A stretch of DNA of 64,000 nt from a virus, in the IMG/VR virus record IMGVR_UViG_3300007735_000800, positions 62,001 through 126,000 of that record; one strand, given 5' to 3'. The translations under genes were made by a program, and so were the position numbers. Shown here one piece after another: positions 1 through 9,946 of the stretch; the stretch's first letter is position 1; every line of letters starts with the position of its first letter. The notes beneath the pieces are model-generated. The model made no database searches, had not been told where the DNA came from, and was given only the letters and a program-made list of their open reading frames with translations.

Positions 1-2
1 AA

Positions 3-392
3 AAACAAGTTTTGGCAAATGTGGTTAAAAAATATTTTCCAGATATTCGCAGAATCATCAATGAACTTCAAAAGTATTCTTCTTCTGGAAAGATTGATGT
101 TGGCGTATTGGGACAAAACAGTTCAGATTCATTCAAAGAACTATTGGGGTACATGAAAACAAAGGATTTTGCATCCTGCAGAAAATGGGTTATTCAAAAT
201 ATAGATCTCAATACAAGCGAGTTTTTTAAACGTCTATACAATGAGCTTTATACAGCTCTTAAACCAAGTTCAATTCCTGCAGCAATTTTGATTATAGCCG
301 AGTATCAGTACAAATCTGCATTTGCAGCGGATCATGAAATCAATACTATGGCCATGTTGGTACAGATAATGATGGATTGTGAGTTTGCCTAA
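3..392 (+). CDS. 44: Sliding-clamp loader large subunit gp44, C-terminal part (partial)
   Basis: The reading frame is open to the left edge (the codons before position 12 are sense codons), so only the C-terminal part of the clamp-loader ATPase is here. The collar-domain segment with SSGKIDVGVL and AAILIIAEYQYKSAF resembles the C-terminus of T4 gp44, which with gp62 loads the gp45 clamp onto primer-template DNA. The Walker motifs lie outside the window. The stop overlaps the gp62 start by one base, which implies translational coupling. Order gp44-gp62-regA is the T4 order, which makes the call safe despite truncation. Confidence 0.9.
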   Translation, partial: KQVLANVVKKYFPDIRRIINELQKYSSSGKIDVGVLGQNSSDSFKELLGYMKTKDFASCRKWVIQNIDLNTSEFFKRLYNELYTALKPSSIPAAILIIAEYQYKSAFAADHEINTMAMLVQIMMDCEFA

Positions 393-781
393 TGGAACTA
401 TTTGATTTTATCAACAACATCAATTACCATAAAAAGCCAGTCCTAGATGAGGACGAAAAGGCAGATAAATTTTATCTGCCTTTTATGGTAAATAAATATT
501 ATTCTTTTTTTGCAGATACCATATTTTATGCAAATGAGATGAATTGCAACTGGGAGTTAGATAAAAAACTTCAACATGATTTTTATTTGAATGGAATAAG
601 GAAAAAGAAAAGATTTAATGCTTGGGTTAAGAAAGATACCGAAGACGATATTGAAACTATAAAAAAAGCATATAATTACACAGAGTCTAAAGCTCAAGAA
701 GTGCTAAATATACTTGGACCCGATGGTGTGAAAAAGTTAAAACTTTTTATGCTTAAAGGTGGAACTAATAGTAAAGAGTGA
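392..781 (+). CDS. 62: Clamp-loader small subunit gp62
   Basis: 129 aa, matching the short form of the T4-like clamp loader A subunit. FMVNKYYSFFADTIFYANEMN near the N-terminus and RKKKRFNAWVKK in the middle are typical of the family in cyanophage-type T4-like viruses. It forms a 4:1 complex with gp44 in T4 and loads the gp45 clamp. The start overlaps the gp44 stop and the stop overlaps a GTG start of regA (GTGA), so the three genes look coupled. Confidence 0.9.
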   Translation: MELFDFINNINYHKKPVLDEDEKADKFYLPFMVNKYYSFFADTIFYANEMNCNWELDKKLQHDFYLNGIRKKKRFNAWVKKDTEDDIETIKKAYNYTESKAQEVLNILGPDGVKKLKLFMLKGGTNSKE

Positions 782-1212
782 GTGATATGTCGGAAACATC
801 AGATAAAATTTTTAATAATGTTGGCGTTCATATAAAACTTTTGGATCCAGAAGATTTTATGGTTGTCAGGGAAACCCTATCGAGAATAGGGGTATCACCC
901 AAAGGAAAAAAAGTTTTATATCAATCCTGCCATTTAATACATAAAAATGAAGTTTATATCATAGCCCATTTTAAGGAATTGTTTTCCTTGGATGGGCTTC
1001 CTTCCAATGTATCCGAAGAAGATTTAAAAAGAAGAAATGCAATCATATCTCTATTAGAGGAGTGGGAACTCTTAGATGTTGTTGACAAAGAAAAAATTAA
1101 AGATAAGATGCAAATCAGCGGTCTTAAAATTATAAAACATGAAGAAAAGAATGACTGGCAATTAATACCAAAATTTAATCCAGGCACTCTACGTAAATTT
1201 TTTAATAGTTGA
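778..1212 (+). CDS. regA: RegA translational repressor
   Basis: 144 aa. The core LLDPEDFMVVRETLSRIG, the QSCH..HK motif, the FKELFSLDG segment and a C-terminal KIIKHEEK..W.L.PK tract match T4 RegA, which binds start regions of early mRNAs and blocks 30S loading. The frame starts at GTG 778 (overlapping the gp62 stop) or ATG 787; the overlap favours GTG, the methionine gives the more usual N-terminus. Its presence is notable because many mRNAs here appear leaderless, which would put RegA sites inside coding sequence. Confidence 0.9.
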   Translation: MSDMSETSDKIFNNVGVHIKLLDPEDFMVVRETLSRIGVSPKGKKVLYQSCHLIHKNEVYIIAHFKELFSLDGLPSNVSEEDLKRRNAIISLLEEWELLDVVDKEKIKDKMQISGLKIIKHEEKNDWQLIPKFNPGTLRKFFNS

Positions 1213-1219
1213 GGAAATA

Positions 1220-2461
1220 ATGTACAATCTAACTCTTAGCATGATCGTAAAAAACGAGGCACCAAATATTCTACGGTGCTTGGAATCTGTAGCCCCATTT
1301 ATTGATTATTATGTAATATGTGATACTGGGTCAACAGACAATACCAAAGAGATAATTAAAAATTTCTTTGACAGTAAAAACATACCAGGTGAAATATTGG
1401 ACCATGAATGGAAACACTTTGGTCATAATAGAACAGAGGCACTTAAAGCTTGTTATGGAAAAACTAAATGGGCCATGATGATTGATGCGGATGATTACCT
1501 ATCCGGAAAGTTACCAGTAGAAAAATTTGATGATAATTTGGATGGATATGTTGTAAAAATTACAAGAGGGCCATTTGAGTGGTATAGGGCACAATTGTTT
1601 AATTTAGGAAAGAAAAATTGGTGGTATGAAGAACCACTTCATGAATATGCTATATGTGAACAACCTATAAATGTCGTTAGACTTGAAGGTGATTACAGCT
1701 GGGAAGTAAGAACAGAAGGATGCAGATCTAGAGAATCCGGTGGGGACGATAGAGAAAAATACAGAAAAGATTATTATTTCCTTAAAAAATATCTTGAGGA
1801 CCATCCAGATAATGTAAGAACCCAGTTTTATCTTGCACAATCTGCATTTGATGCTCATATGTTTGATGTAGCTGAAATAGAATATGAAAAAAGAGCAAAA
1901 ATGGGAGGATGGGTTGAAGAGGTATTCTATTCTTGGATGAGAGTTGGAATATCCCGGGAATTGCAGAACAAACCTCTCCCAGAAGTTATAGACGCATTCT
2001 TATTAGCACATGAAACTCTGCCAGTAAGAGCGGAACCATTCTGGCAAATGTCGTGCATCTATAGAAAACACAATAGACCAAGAAATGCATATGTAATGGC
2101 ATCTCATGCACTGCAAATACCAATACCACAAGACAATATTCTTTTCGTGGACAAGGGAAATTATACTTGGGGAATTTTGGACGAAATTGCAACAACGGCA
2201 GCACAGGTAGGAAAATTCCATGTTGGCCTTGCTGCATGTGATAAACTTCTTTCGGAATCACATTTGCCACCGGATCAGAGAGAAAGAGTTATGAGTAACA
2301 GAAATCTATATGTTGATGTTGTTTCTAAAATGAATGCTGAATTGATAAAGCAACAGCAAGAAATTTTAGAAAAACAGCAAAAGGCTATGGAATCGGCTGA
2401 AAAAAGATCAAAGCAAACTACTCTTAACATAGATTTATCAAAGCCACCCATTACGTTATAA
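1220..2461 (+). CDS. Family 2 glycosyltransferase with C-terminal helical repeats
   Basis: 413 aa. The first 110 residues form a GT-A fold: SMIVKNEA at the N-terminus, DTGSTDNT as the nucleotide-sugar segment, and MIDADDYL as the DxD-type metal site. The rest (about 200-390) is helical and TPR-like, and the last 60 residues are a charged Q/K/E-rich coil. Expected reaction is transfer of a sugar from a nucleotide-sugar to an acceptor; the substrate cannot be read from sequence. It leads a tail-fibre module, so glycosylation of a virion protein or modification of the host surface are both possible. Confidence 0.8.
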   Translation: MYNLTLSMIVKNEAPNILRCLESVAPFIDYYVICDTGSTDNTKEIIKNFFDSKNIPGEILDHEWKHFGHNRTEALKACYGKTKWAMMIDADDYLSGKLPVEKFDDNLDGYVVKITRGPFEWYRAQLFNLGKKNWWYEEPLHEYAICEQPINVVRLEGDYSWEVRTEGCRSRESGGDDREKYRKDYYFLKKYLEDHPDNVRTQFYLAQSAFDAHMFDVAEIEYEKRAKMGGWVEEVFYSWMRVGISRELQNKPLPEVIDAFLLAHETLPVRAEPFWQMSCIYRKHNRPRNAYVMASHALQIPIPQDNILFVDKGNYTWGILDEIATTAAQVGKFHVGLAACDKLLSESHLPPDQRERVMSNRNLYVDVVSKMNAELIKQQQEILEKQQKAMESAEKRSKQTTLNIDLSKPPITL

Positions 2462-2477
2462 TAATCTCTAAATAATT

Positions 2478-2500
2478 AATAATGCATTAAAACATTATTA
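2478..2500 (+). promoter_or_regulatory. Hairpin in the leader of the tail-fibre operon
   Basis: A 7-10 bp inverted repeat (ATTAATAATG pairing with CATTATTAAT) lies between a CTAAATA late-promoter-like box near 2468 and the ATG at 2513. There is no following U tract, so a terminator is unlikely; it may protect or regulate the leader. Confidence 0.5.
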
Positions 2501-2512
2501 ATGGAGATTTTT

Positions 2513-2911
2513 ATGGCCGAAAACTACGACATAATTGTTGTAAAAGGCGATACAGCTAGATGGTCTTCCTTCTTTTATAGCCTAACAGGAGGAAATACCT
2601 TCGATTTTAGTGGATGTACCATGTACATGCAAGTAAGATCTGGATATTATGCTGAACCCCTTTTGGCCGGCTACACACAATACATTTCCGCAGGAGCCTC
2701 TTTAGATTATCCTAAAGGATTAACCGGAGGAATATCTGCAGGTGCTACTGGAGGAACTGTATATTTTTGCATAGGTTCTTCTCAGTCAAATCAACTCACA
2801 GCAGATAGAATGTGCAAATATGATGTAAAAGTAGAACATCCCAGTTTAATGGACAAATACACAATCATTAGAGGAAATGTTCAAGTATTGGGCAACGTAA
2901 CTAACATATAA
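2513..2911 (+). CDS. BppU-like baseplate/tail structural protein
   Basis: 132 aa from the ATG at 2513, chosen over the in-frame ATG at 2501 because GGAGA sits just upstream. The layout [16 protein letters not shown], then [12 protein letters not shown], then a C-terminal YDVKVEHP...[15 protein letters not shown] is that of the N-terminal BppU-like domain that anchors receptor-binding modules to baseplates or fibres. It is followed with overlap by the collagen-like fibre gene, which suggests that it is the adaptor for that fibre. Family assignment is by pattern only. Confidence 0.6.
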   Translation: MAENYDIIVVKGDTARWSSFFYSLTGGNTFDFSGCTMYMQVRSGYYAEPLLAGYTQYISAGASLDYPKGLTGGISAGATGGTVYFCIGSSQSNQLTADRMCKYDVKVEHPSLMDKYTIIRGNVQVLGNVTNI

Positions 2912-4923
2912 TGTTCTTCGGAAAGAACAAAACATCTTTAAAATTGTCTAAACCATTCCCTGGATTGGCCGAAGGTTGTGAATATTTTATAGTGGAGAGT
3001 GCAACAAATCCAAAAAAAATAAAAATTGGAAATGGTCTCACTCAATTATACTTGAGAGACAGTGATGGTGAAAGTTATTTGATTGAGGGAAATTCAACAA
3101 AAATAAAAAACATATTTACACCAATAAAAAATTATGATTCATTGGATGGAAAAATTTACAAATTAAAAAGATCCTTTGGTTCTTTTGATCAAAATGAACT
3201 TGTAAAATTCATAGATCCAACTAATTATGATGAAAAAATACAATTTGGGATTGGAGTCACCGAACAATACATAATCAAAAAGAGCAATGATAAAGTAATA
3301 AAGGTTTATGGAAATTCAAATCAAATAAAAAGTTTATTCGAAGAAGTTCAAATAAATAAACCTCAAATATCAAAAGTAACAGTACCACAAAAACCAGTTA
3401 AAATAATAGAAAAAGTTATAGTAAAAGAATCTATACCTGTCATAGGTGAACAAGGTTTGCGAGGAGAGCGTGGTGAAATTGGTAATGAAGGTCCGCCGGG
3501 ACCACAGGGTCCGGTTGGACCTAGAGGACCACAGGGAATACAGGGAGAGCGCGGTGAAATAGGTCCAAAAGGTGAACAAGGAATTCCCGGTCCAAAAGGA
3601 AATGTTGGTCCACAGGGAGAGCGGGGACCAAAAGGTGATAAAGGAGACAGCGGAGCCAAAGGTGATAAAGGTGATGTTGGGCCACAAGGAAACCCCGGTC
3701 TAAAGGGGGATAAAGGAGATATAGGACCCAAAGGAGATACCGGAGAACCTGGGTTTGATGGAAGAGATGGTCTTCCGGGTCCACAGGGGGAACAAGGAAT
3801 ACAAGGTCCTGTTGGACCTCAAGGTCCCAAAGGTCCACAAGGAATACGGGGACCAGTTGGTCCAGAGGGTCCAATGGGCCCACAAGGAATCGCTGGAAAA
3901 GATGGACAGTCTTCTTTTACTGAAGTAGAACACCCTTTGGTGTTGGAAGACAATATATTAAAATTTGATTCCAAGCACATAGCAACACTTTTAAGTAAAA
4001 GTGGTGGTGGTGATGTAAAAAGTATTTTAGATAAATTGTCATTACTTTATACGAGTGGTGGTGGTGCCGTAGGAATTAAATTTAATGGAAATTATCTTTT
4101 AAAATCTGTAAGTGACGTAAATTTTACTGGAGCCGGTGTAATTGTAACACGTCAGGGTAAAAATGTAACAGTAAACATACCAGGGTCAGAAGGAACAGTA
4201 ACTTCTTTAACTGCTGGTGCCGGAATAACATTGAGCCCATCATCTGGAATAGGCAATGTTACCATAACAAATCTATTAAGCGTAAAGGGACTTGATGGAA
4301 CGATTCAATTATCAAATGATGGTGCAACGGATTTAAAATCTGATAATGCATTTCGTCTGGATCCAATTACAGCTAATTTAGAAATACCAAACGGACTTAA
4401 AATTTTACCTAGTGGCTCAAATGATTATATTGAATTTAAAAATGGATCCACACAAGGAACCGCACCAAATAAATTTTATTATCAAACAACATATCCTTCC
4501 GGCGTAACTCAAGGTGACCGTTGGATGGATTCCGATAATGGTATTGAATATGTTTATATTTACGATGGAAATACCAACCAGTGGGTTCAACCAACTAATA
4601 CAGGCGGATCTAGCAGCACTACAATTTCTGTTCTTGCAACCACCACAGTTATCGGAGCAACTTATGCGGCTCTCCCCACAGACTATTACATCGGTGTAAG
4701 TTATGCTGGTCCAGTAACAGTAACACTCCCAGTAAATCCAGAAACTGGAAGAGAAATTGTAGTAAAAGATGAATCTGGAAATGCAGGCAATGGAGTCAAT
4801 CGTCAGATCACGATTGTCGGAGCCACTGCATCACATAAAATCGACAATCAAAGTTCAGCGATAATAAACCTAGACAATGCCGGTCTCCATTTTATCTACA
4901 GATCCGGCTGGAGAATAATATAA
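2911..4923 (+). CDS. Collagen-like tail fibre protein
   Basis: 670 aa. Residues about 1-165 form an N-terminal globular part; residues about 176-335 are an almost uninterrupted G-X-Y repeat ([21 protein letters not shown]); then beta-rich segments follow, ending in a domain with [20 protein letters not shown] that is typical of fibre tips. A G-X-Y tract is expected to form a trimeric triple helix as fibre shaft. The start overlaps the preceding stop (ATAATG), so the two are coupled. Probably a host-recognition fibre. Confidence 0.85.
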   Translation: MFFGKNKTSLKLSKPFPGLAEGCEYFIVESATNPKKIKIGNGLTQLYLRDSDGESYLIEGNSTKIKNIFTPIKNYDSLDGKIYKLKRSFGSFDQNELVKFIDPTNYDEKIQFGIGVTEQYIIKKSNDKVIKVYGNSNQIKSLFEEVQINKPQISKVTVPQKPVKIIEKVIVKESIPVIGEQGLRGERGEIGNEGPPGPQGPVGPRGPQGIQGERGEIGPKGEQGIPGPKGNVGPQGERGPKGDKGDSGAKGDKGDVGPQGNPGLKGDKGDIGPKGDTGEPGFDGRDGLPGPQGEQGIQGPVGPQGPKGPQGIRGPVGPEGPMGPQGIAGKDGQSSFTEVEHPLVLEDNILKFDSKHIATLLSKSGGGDVKSILDKLSLLYTSGGGAVGIKFNGNYLLKSVSDVNFTGAGVIVTRQGKNVTVNIPGSEGTVTSLTAGAGITLSPSSGIGNVTITNLLSVKGLDGTIQLSNDGATDLKSDNAFRLDPITANLEIPNGLKILPSGSNDYIEFKNGSTQGTAPNKFYYQTTYPSGVTQGDRWMDSDNGIEYVYIYDGNTNQWVQPTNTGGSSSTTISVLATTTVIGATYAALPTDYYIGVSYAGPVTVTLPVNPETGREIVVKDESGNAGNGVNRQITIVGATASHKIDNQSSAIINLDNAGLHFIYRSGWRII

Positions 4924-6158
4924 TGTCATACCTATACAACGATCTGGTTGGATTTAAAGAAAATTCAGTTGATGCTTTCAACCGTTTAAAAGTCAGCCAA
5001 CCATTCACTTTATTTGATAGCCAGCATCGTTATCAGGTAAATGATAAATGGAATTATATTGGTGCAACGGGAGGCACGTATTCTTACAATATAACAGAAA
5101 GCACGGTATCTCTTACTACAGGAACAACGGTGGGGTCCAAATTATATTGTGAAACCAAAAGAGTGTTTTCATACCAGCCCGGAAAATCTTTATTGGTCGT
5201 TTTAACTTCGGCTTTTAATCAACCAAAATCTGGTTTAAGGCAAAGAGTTGGATATTTTGGAGTAACTGGTGGATTTACGGGTGCAACACCATATAATGGA
5301 ATTTATTTGGAACAAGACGGTTTAACTTTATCAATTTGCATGGCATCGGCATCACTTGGAACAACCACGGTCGTTAACCAAAGCAATTGGAATGGTGATA
5401 AGTTTGATGGGACTGGTGAGTCCGGAAGAATTTTGGATGTCACAAAAGCAAATATTTTTTGGCAAGATATTGAATGGCTTGGTGTTGGTGATGTAAGAAC
5501 TGGATTTTTTGTTGATGGTAAACCAGTTGTGGCTCACACATTTCATAATGATAACATAAATTCAACAACTTATATGACAACTGCATGTTTGCCGATGCGG
5601 TATGAAATTGAAAATACTGCAGGACAAACTGGAAGTAGTACCATGCGCCAAATTTGCGCAACTGTGATGTCTGAGGGAGGATATGAGGGATTTACACGAA
5701 GATTTAATGTATCCAAAAATGGATCAAATGCAACAGCATTAACTACTCAGGACGTGCAATATCCAATGATAGCTTTGCGTTTAAATTCAAATCGCTTGGA
5801 TAGCATAATTGTTCCTTCAAATATTAGTGTTGTTGCCGAACCAGGAATAAACAATAAACCAACCACGGTTCAATACAGAATATTGCTTAATCCAACTCTA
5901 ACAGGCAATACTTGGACAACGCATTATAATGGAAATGTCGATTATAATATCACGGCAACAGCTGTAACTGGAGGGACCGATATTATCGGTGGATACGTTA
6001 GCAGCAGTGGATCATTGGACATTTCTAGCATAAATGATTTTAATTTTCAACTTGGAAGAACACAATTGGGGGTCAGCGACACATTTGTGTTAACAATGAC
6101 AGGAATAGAAGATGGAACCAACGTTTATTGCGATCTTTCATGGTTCGAAATCATATAA
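4923..6158 (+). CDS. Phage structural protein of the fibre module, function unknown
   Basis: 411 aa, beta-rich. The N-terminus FKENSVDAFNRLKVSQPFTLFDSQHRYQ belongs to a type seen in many marine and large myoviruses as an unnamed structural protein. No transmembrane or signal segment. The start overlaps the previous stop (TAATG). The context between two fibre genes points to a fibre or baseplate component. I do not recognise a specific function. Confidence 0.65.
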   Translation: MSYLYNDLVGFKENSVDAFNRLKVSQPFTLFDSQHRYQVNDKWNYIGATGGTYSYNITESTVSLTTGTTVGSKLYCETKRVFSYQPGKSLLVVLTSAFNQPKSGLRQRVGYFGVTGGFTGATPYNGIYLEQDGLTLSICMASASLGTTTVVNQSNWNGDKFDGTGESGRILDVTKANIFWQDIEWLGVGDVRTGFFVDGKPVVAHTFHNDNINSTTYMTTACLPMRYEIENTAGQTGSSTMRQICATVMSEGGYEGFTRRFNVSKNGSNATALTTQDVQYPMIALRLNSNRLDSIIVPSNISVVAEPGINNKPTTVQYRILLNPTLTGNTWTTHYNGNVDYNITATAVTGGTDIIGGYVSSSGSLDISSINDFNFQLGRTQLGVSDTFVLTMTGIEDGTNVYCDLSWFEII

Positions 6159-6161
6159 ATA
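6154..6161 (+). promoter_or_regulatory. T4-type late promoter TATAAATA
   Basis: Exact TATAAATA, overlapping the stop of the upstream gene and ending 7 nt before the ATG at 6169. T4 late promoters consist of this -10 element recognised by gp55; initiation about 6-7 nt downstream would produce a nearly leaderless mRNA. Confidence 0.6.
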
Positions 6162-6168
6162 TTAAGAC

Positions 6169-8187
6169 ATGCCACTAGATTTTCCTCCATCTCCCGCAGT
6201 AAACGAAATTTACACCTTTGGTGGCCGTTATTGGATATGGAACGGCACAGCGTGGGATTCTTACAGTCCAGTTACAACAATCACAACTTTAAATGGTTTA
6301 ACTGGTACGGTAGGAATCACCGCAGGAAGTGGAATGGGTGTTACTGTTTCCGGACAGAACATTGTATTGAACAATACCGGAGTTTTAAGTTTTAATGGTT
6401 TGACTGGAGCCGTTACTGGAGTAACTACAGGAACTGCAAATACATTTGGACCAGTTCAAAGTTTCAATGGTGGGATAGTTGCATCTGGTGCGACTTTGAC
6501 CGGAAATGTTTATATCACTGGATTGACTACCCCATCAGTAGACTCTCAGGCTGCAAATAAAGCATATGTTGATTCTGTTGCAAGCGTAGGAATTCATTAT
6601 CATACCGGAGTAACTTTAGCCTCCACAGATTCCGAGACTTTTAATACTGGTGTAACATATGACAATGGGGCATCGGGAGTAGGTGCTACATTAAGAAAGA
6701 CCGCATCCTTTGCAAGAATAAACATCGACTCAACAGATGGTTCAACTGGCGACAGAATTCTAATAAGATCCGCAGCAACGCAACAGTGGAATGGTGTTTA
6801 CAGCGTAACAAATCAAGGAAGTGGATCTACCGGATGGATTCTCACCAGAACCACGGATGCCGATAATTACCATCCATACGAAAATGATGGTTTGGGTGGC
6901 AATGATTATTTCTTTGTCACTGGTGGCAGTAGCCTAAAGAACAATGCATACATTTGTTCGAATGTCGGTGGAATTACTTTTGGCACAACTGCAATAACAT
7001 TTGCAATATTCAGCACACCACCTGTATACACAGCAGGAACTGGATTGGCTCTGAATTCCCTGCAGTTCAGCAATACGGGTGTTCTTAGCTTTAACGGTTC
7101 TACTGGATCTATAACAGGTGTTTCTAGTGTTCGCGGTCTCACTGGTGCAATAGGAATCACCAACGGCAGCGGAATCGGTCTAAGTGTTTCCGGTCAAACA
7201 ATGACCTTCAGCAACACTGGAGTTTTGAGTATTGACGGGGGAACTGGTGCCATTACGAATGTTGCTAGGACTAATGTAACTAATAATTTTTCAACATCAC
7301 AAAATGTAAATGGATCTATAGTAGCCTCTAACCCAATTTTTAGTGTAACTGTAAGTCCAACAAAAATTACTTTTTATGAAGACAGTCTCGGGTTTTCAAC
7401 AGATTTATATACTGGTCAATATATAAATCAATCCATTTATTTACCTAGTTACACCACCACTTTAGCAGGACTTTCTGGGGATCCTCAAACCTTTACAGGT
7501 ACAAATATATTCAATTCCATTGCATACTTTAATGGTGGTATCAGTGCTGCTGGAGCAACATTCAGTTCACTTGCAAGATTCAATGCAGGAATCTCTGCTG
7601 CTGGTGGTACATTCTCTGCTCTTACAAGATTCACCGCAGGAATCTCTGCTGCTGGTGGTACATTCTCGGGCACTCAAACATTCGTTAATGGCGCAACTTT
7701 TCAAGGAAACATAAATGCACCAAATATTGTTACGAGTTTCAATGGACTGACAGGTGCTGTTACAGGAGTTACCACAGGATCTGCAAATACCTTTACGGCA
7801 CTGCAAACTTTCAACTCTGGTATTAGTGCTGCTGGTGGTGTTACATTTGCAGGAACTGTTGCATCCGATACAGGTTATAGAATTACTTCAAATGCAATAA
7901 ATGCACAGACAGGAACTACATATACATTCTTGGCTACAGACAATGGAAAAGTTGTGACATTTAACAATGGTTCTGCAATAACTGTAACAATTCCTACAGG
8001 ACTTCCTGTTGGCTTCAACTGCACGGGAATTCAATTGGGTGCAGGGCAAGTAGGATTCACTGCAGCATCGGGAGTAACTTTGAATGCATATTCAAGTGCA
8101 TACAAGATTGCTGGACAACATGGAGCTGCTTCTCTTGTGTCATATACAACAAATATCTACAATCTTTCAGGTTCTCTAAATCCATGA
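6169..8187 (+). CDS. Long tail fibre with repeated beta modules
   Basis: 672 aa, Gly/Thr/Ser-rich. It contains several copies of a module built around LSFNGLTGAVTGV and GVLS.(N/D)G.TG and, around residues 450-490, tandem copies of (F)NAGISAAGGTFSAL. The C-terminal part has NAINAQTGTTYTFLATDNGK, typical of fibre tip domains. The DNA repeats at 7540-7680 could recombine and change fibre length. Likely distal receptor-binding fibre. The stop overlaps the next start (ATGA). Confidence 0.75.
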   Translation: MPLDFPPSPAVNEIYTFGGRYWIWNGTAWDSYSPVTTITTLNGLTGTVGITAGSGMGVTVSGQNIVLNNTGVLSFNGLTGAVTGVTTGTANTFGPVQSFNGGIVASGATLTGNVYITGLTTPSVDSQAANKAYVDSVASVGIHYHTGVTLASTDSETFNTGVTYDNGASGVGATLRKTASFARINIDSTDGSTGDRILIRSAATQQWNGVYSVTNQGSGSTGWILTRTTDADNYHPYENDGLGGNDYFFVTGGSSLKNNAYICSNVGGITFGTTAITFAIFSTPPVYTAGTGLALNSLQFSNTGVLSFNGSTGSITGVSSVRGLTGAIGITNGSGIGLSVSGQTMTFSNTGVLSIDGGTGAITNVARTNVTNNFSTSQNVNGSIVASNPIFSVTVSPTKITFYEDSLGFSTDLYTGQYINQSIYLPSYTTTLAGLSGDPQTFTGTNIFNSIAYFNGGISAAGATFSSLARFNAGISAAGGTFSALTRFTAGISAAGGTFSGTQTFVNGATFQGNINAPNIVTSFNGLTGAVTGVTTGSANTFTALQTFNSGISAAGGVTFAGTVASDTGYRITSNAINAQTGTTYTFLATDNGKVVTFNNGSAITVTIPTGLPVGFNCTGIQLGAGQVGFTAASGVTLNAYSSAYKIAGQHGAASLVSYTTNIYNLSGSLNP

Positions 8188-8945
8188 GATCAATTCCTTC
8201 TGGCAGAGGTTTTTCGGTTGCTTCCCAGATGCTTACTGTTGTCAAGGACAGCAGCCTTCTTCTCAATCTGGACGCAGGAGACACAAATAGTTATTCTGGA
8301 TCTGGAACCACTTGGACGGATCGCAGCACACAGGCTGGAAGCGTTACCTTGACAAACGGTCCATCATACAATACCACAACATCTCCAAATATTTTGTTTG
8401 ACGGTGTTGATGATTATGCTGTTGATGGAGGAAACTCTGCAATCAAAGCAATATCAAATGGTGGGAGTTACACCATTGATGCATGGATGAAATTAAATTC
8501 TTTGACTACTAGCCAGTATCTTTGTGGAAATCAAAATGCTACAGTTGGCTCATATGGGTTTGGGTTGCTATTGGTGCCATCATTAAACAGCGTAAGATTT
8601 TTTTATACTTCAGCCACATCTATTAATGTATTAACTTTAAGTGGTATTACTTTTAATACAACTTGGATGCATTTTAATGCATCATTTCAATACAATAATG
8701 GTTCGTCACCAGCACAGAGTGTATACACAATATACATCAATTCTGTTCAACAAATAACAAGTACAAACAGTCAGCCTACAGGAACTTTGGCTAATTCTGC
8801 AAATTCTTTTTACATAGGAAGAAGACCCAATGCAACACTTCCGGCTAGTATGAATTTAGCAACTTTTAAACTTTATAACAGAGTATTGAGTTCAACCGAA
8901 GTCACACAAAATTATAATTCCGGAAAAGGAAGATTTGGATTATGA
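8184..8945 (+). CDS. LamG/concanavalin-like domain tail protein
   Basis: 253 aa. Residues about 35-250 follow the jelly-roll LamG pattern: LDAGDTNSYSGSGTTWTDRS, LFDGVDDYA, YTIDAWMKL, and a terminal FYIGRRP...ATFKLYNRVLSSTEV.QNYN. Such domains bind carbohydrate and are common in phage adhesins. It is translationally coupled to the fibre upstream (ATGA overlap) and may be its adhesin or a decorating tip protein. Confidence 0.75.
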   Translation: MRSIPSGRGFSVASQMLTVVKDSSLLLNLDAGDTNSYSGSGTTWTDRSTQAGSVTLTNGPSYNTTTSPNILFDGVDDYAVDGGNSAIKAISNGGSYTIDAWMKLNSLTTSQYLCGNQNATVGSYGFGLLLVPSLNSVRFFYTSATSINVLTLSGITFNTTWMHFNASFQYNNGSSPAQSVYTIYINSVQQITSTNSQPTGTLANSANSFYIGRRPNATLPASMNLATFKLYNRVLSSTEVTQNYNSGKGRFGL

Positions 8946-9181
8946 ATACAACTTATATCATAATAAATGTCTCAGAACTTCCTTTGGTGCATTTTGATGA
9001 TGTATTGGAAAACTCTACAAATACTTTAAGGTATTCTTTGGATGGAACTAAGACAATTGTTAAATGGCAAGGTTCAGATCCAGATTTTTTAAAAGACTTG
9101 ACAACGGTTGAAGGACCTTACACTTTCCAAGAAATTTTACCGATACTTGGAGGAACTGAGTGGACAGAACCGGAGATATGA
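8942..9181 (+). CDS. Small conserved phage protein of the fibre operon
   Basis: 79 aa, acidic. The segment YSLDGTKTIVKW followed by GPYTFQEILPIL and a terminal EWT is a pattern I associate with short proteins that end fibre operons in T4-like marine phages. Its start overlaps the previous stop. Function unknown. Confidence 0.6.
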   Translation: MNTTYIIINVSELPLVHFDDVLENSTNTLRYSLDGTKTIVKWQGSDPDFLKDLTTVEGPYTFQEILPILGGTEWTEPEI

Positions 9182-9188
9182 GTATAAT
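9161..9188 (+). promoter_or_regulatory. Early-type promoter of the dUTPase gene
   Basis: -35 TGGACA (9161-9166), 16-bp spacer, -10 TATAAT (9183-9188); the ATG follows after 8 nt. The spacing predicts a 1-2 nt or absent leader. Confidence 0.6.
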
Positions 9189-9196
9189 ATACTTAT

Positions 9197-9718
9197 ATGA
9201 TCCTTCAATATTTTAAACACTCACCAGATGTCGTAGACCCAAATTTTCAGACTCGTATGGCAGCATGCTTTGACTTGGCTGCATATATCCCAACAAACGA
9301 GAAAATTAAAATTTATCAGGGCAAAAGTTTCACGGAAGTCTTTCCGGAATATGATTCTTCCAATGAAAAGAACTTCATTGCCCTGATGCCCGGAGAAAGG
9401 GCTTTAATCCGCACAGGATTGACTTTTAACGTGCCCGAGCAGTATTCCCTCCGTCTGCACCCCCGTTCAGGGATGGCCCTTAAATACGGTTTAACGCTGG
9501 CTAATTGCGAAGGTATTGTGGACGAGGACTATACTCTGGAGACCAAAATTATCATCCTTAACACCAATACTACCGATGCTATCAAAATTTATGACAGGGA
9601 CAGGGTGGCTCAGGCTGAAGTGGTTGAATACGAACAGTGCTATTTTCAGGAAATTTATAAAGAACCTGATCAAAAATCAAACAGAATCGGTGGGTTTGGA
9701 AGCACCGGAGTCGCTTGA
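9197..9718 (+). CDS. dut: dUTPase (trimeric type)
   Basis: 173 aa. Motif 1 is ACFDLAAY, motif 2 PRSGMALKYG, motif 3 LANCEGIVDEDY (the GxVD aspartate activates water and the following aromatic residue stacks on uracil), and motif 5 is GGFGSTG near the C-terminus. It hydrolyses dUTP to dUMP and pyrophosphate, feeding the ThyX encoded downstream. A 30-residue insertion around residues 35-60 is larger than in compact bacterial Dut. Its last 42 nt overlap, antisense, the 3' end of the minus-strand gene at 9677. Confidence 0.92.
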   Translation: MILQYFKHSPDVVDPNFQTRMAACFDLAAYIPTNEKIKIYQGKSFTEVFPEYDSSNEKNFIALMPGERALIRTGLTFNVPEQYSLRLHPRSGMALKYGLTLANCEGIVDEDYTLETKIIILNTNTTDAIKIYDRDRVAQAEVVEYEQCYFQEIYKEPDQKSNRIGGFGSTGVA

Positions 9719-9946
9719 TTTTTTGCTAGGCCACTTAACAGATTTAAATTCTCTCCAAGCTGTCCAAGCAACTATTGCCAAAACGATTATATACCAAAAG
9801 CTCCATTCAGATGCTTGATTTGGTGTACTGAAGAATGGATTTGGTGTTGTTGTATGGATTGGATTTCCAGCCTTGTCTTTCATGTAGACAAACTGTGGAG
9901 ATGTGCAGGATGATAGAATCAAAAATATAGGAATTAGGTATTTCAT
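9677..9946 (-). CDS. Small lipoprotein with a transmembrane helix
   Basis: 89 aa. The N-terminus MKYLIPIFLILSSC is a lipoprotein signal peptide with an LSSC lipobox (Cys 14). A second hydrophobic stretch, WYIIVLAIVAWTAW, lies near residues 50-63, followed by a basic/serine-rich tail. Together with the next upstream membrane gene (4-nt overlap) it could be part of a lysis cassette, for example an outer-membrane spanin partner, but spanins usually lack the second helix, so this is a guess. Confidence 0.6.
   Translation of the reverse strand: MKYLIPIFLILSSCTSPQFVYMKDKAGNPIHTTTPNPFFSTPNQASEWSFWYIIVLAIVAWTAWREFKSVKWPSKKSSDSGASKPTDSV

Noticed and set aside
3363-3933. Several long minus-strand frames opposite the collagen-like gene
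   Set aside because: They are shadows of the G-X-Y repeat read backwards (Pro/Ser/Leu-rich), with no promoter or SD.
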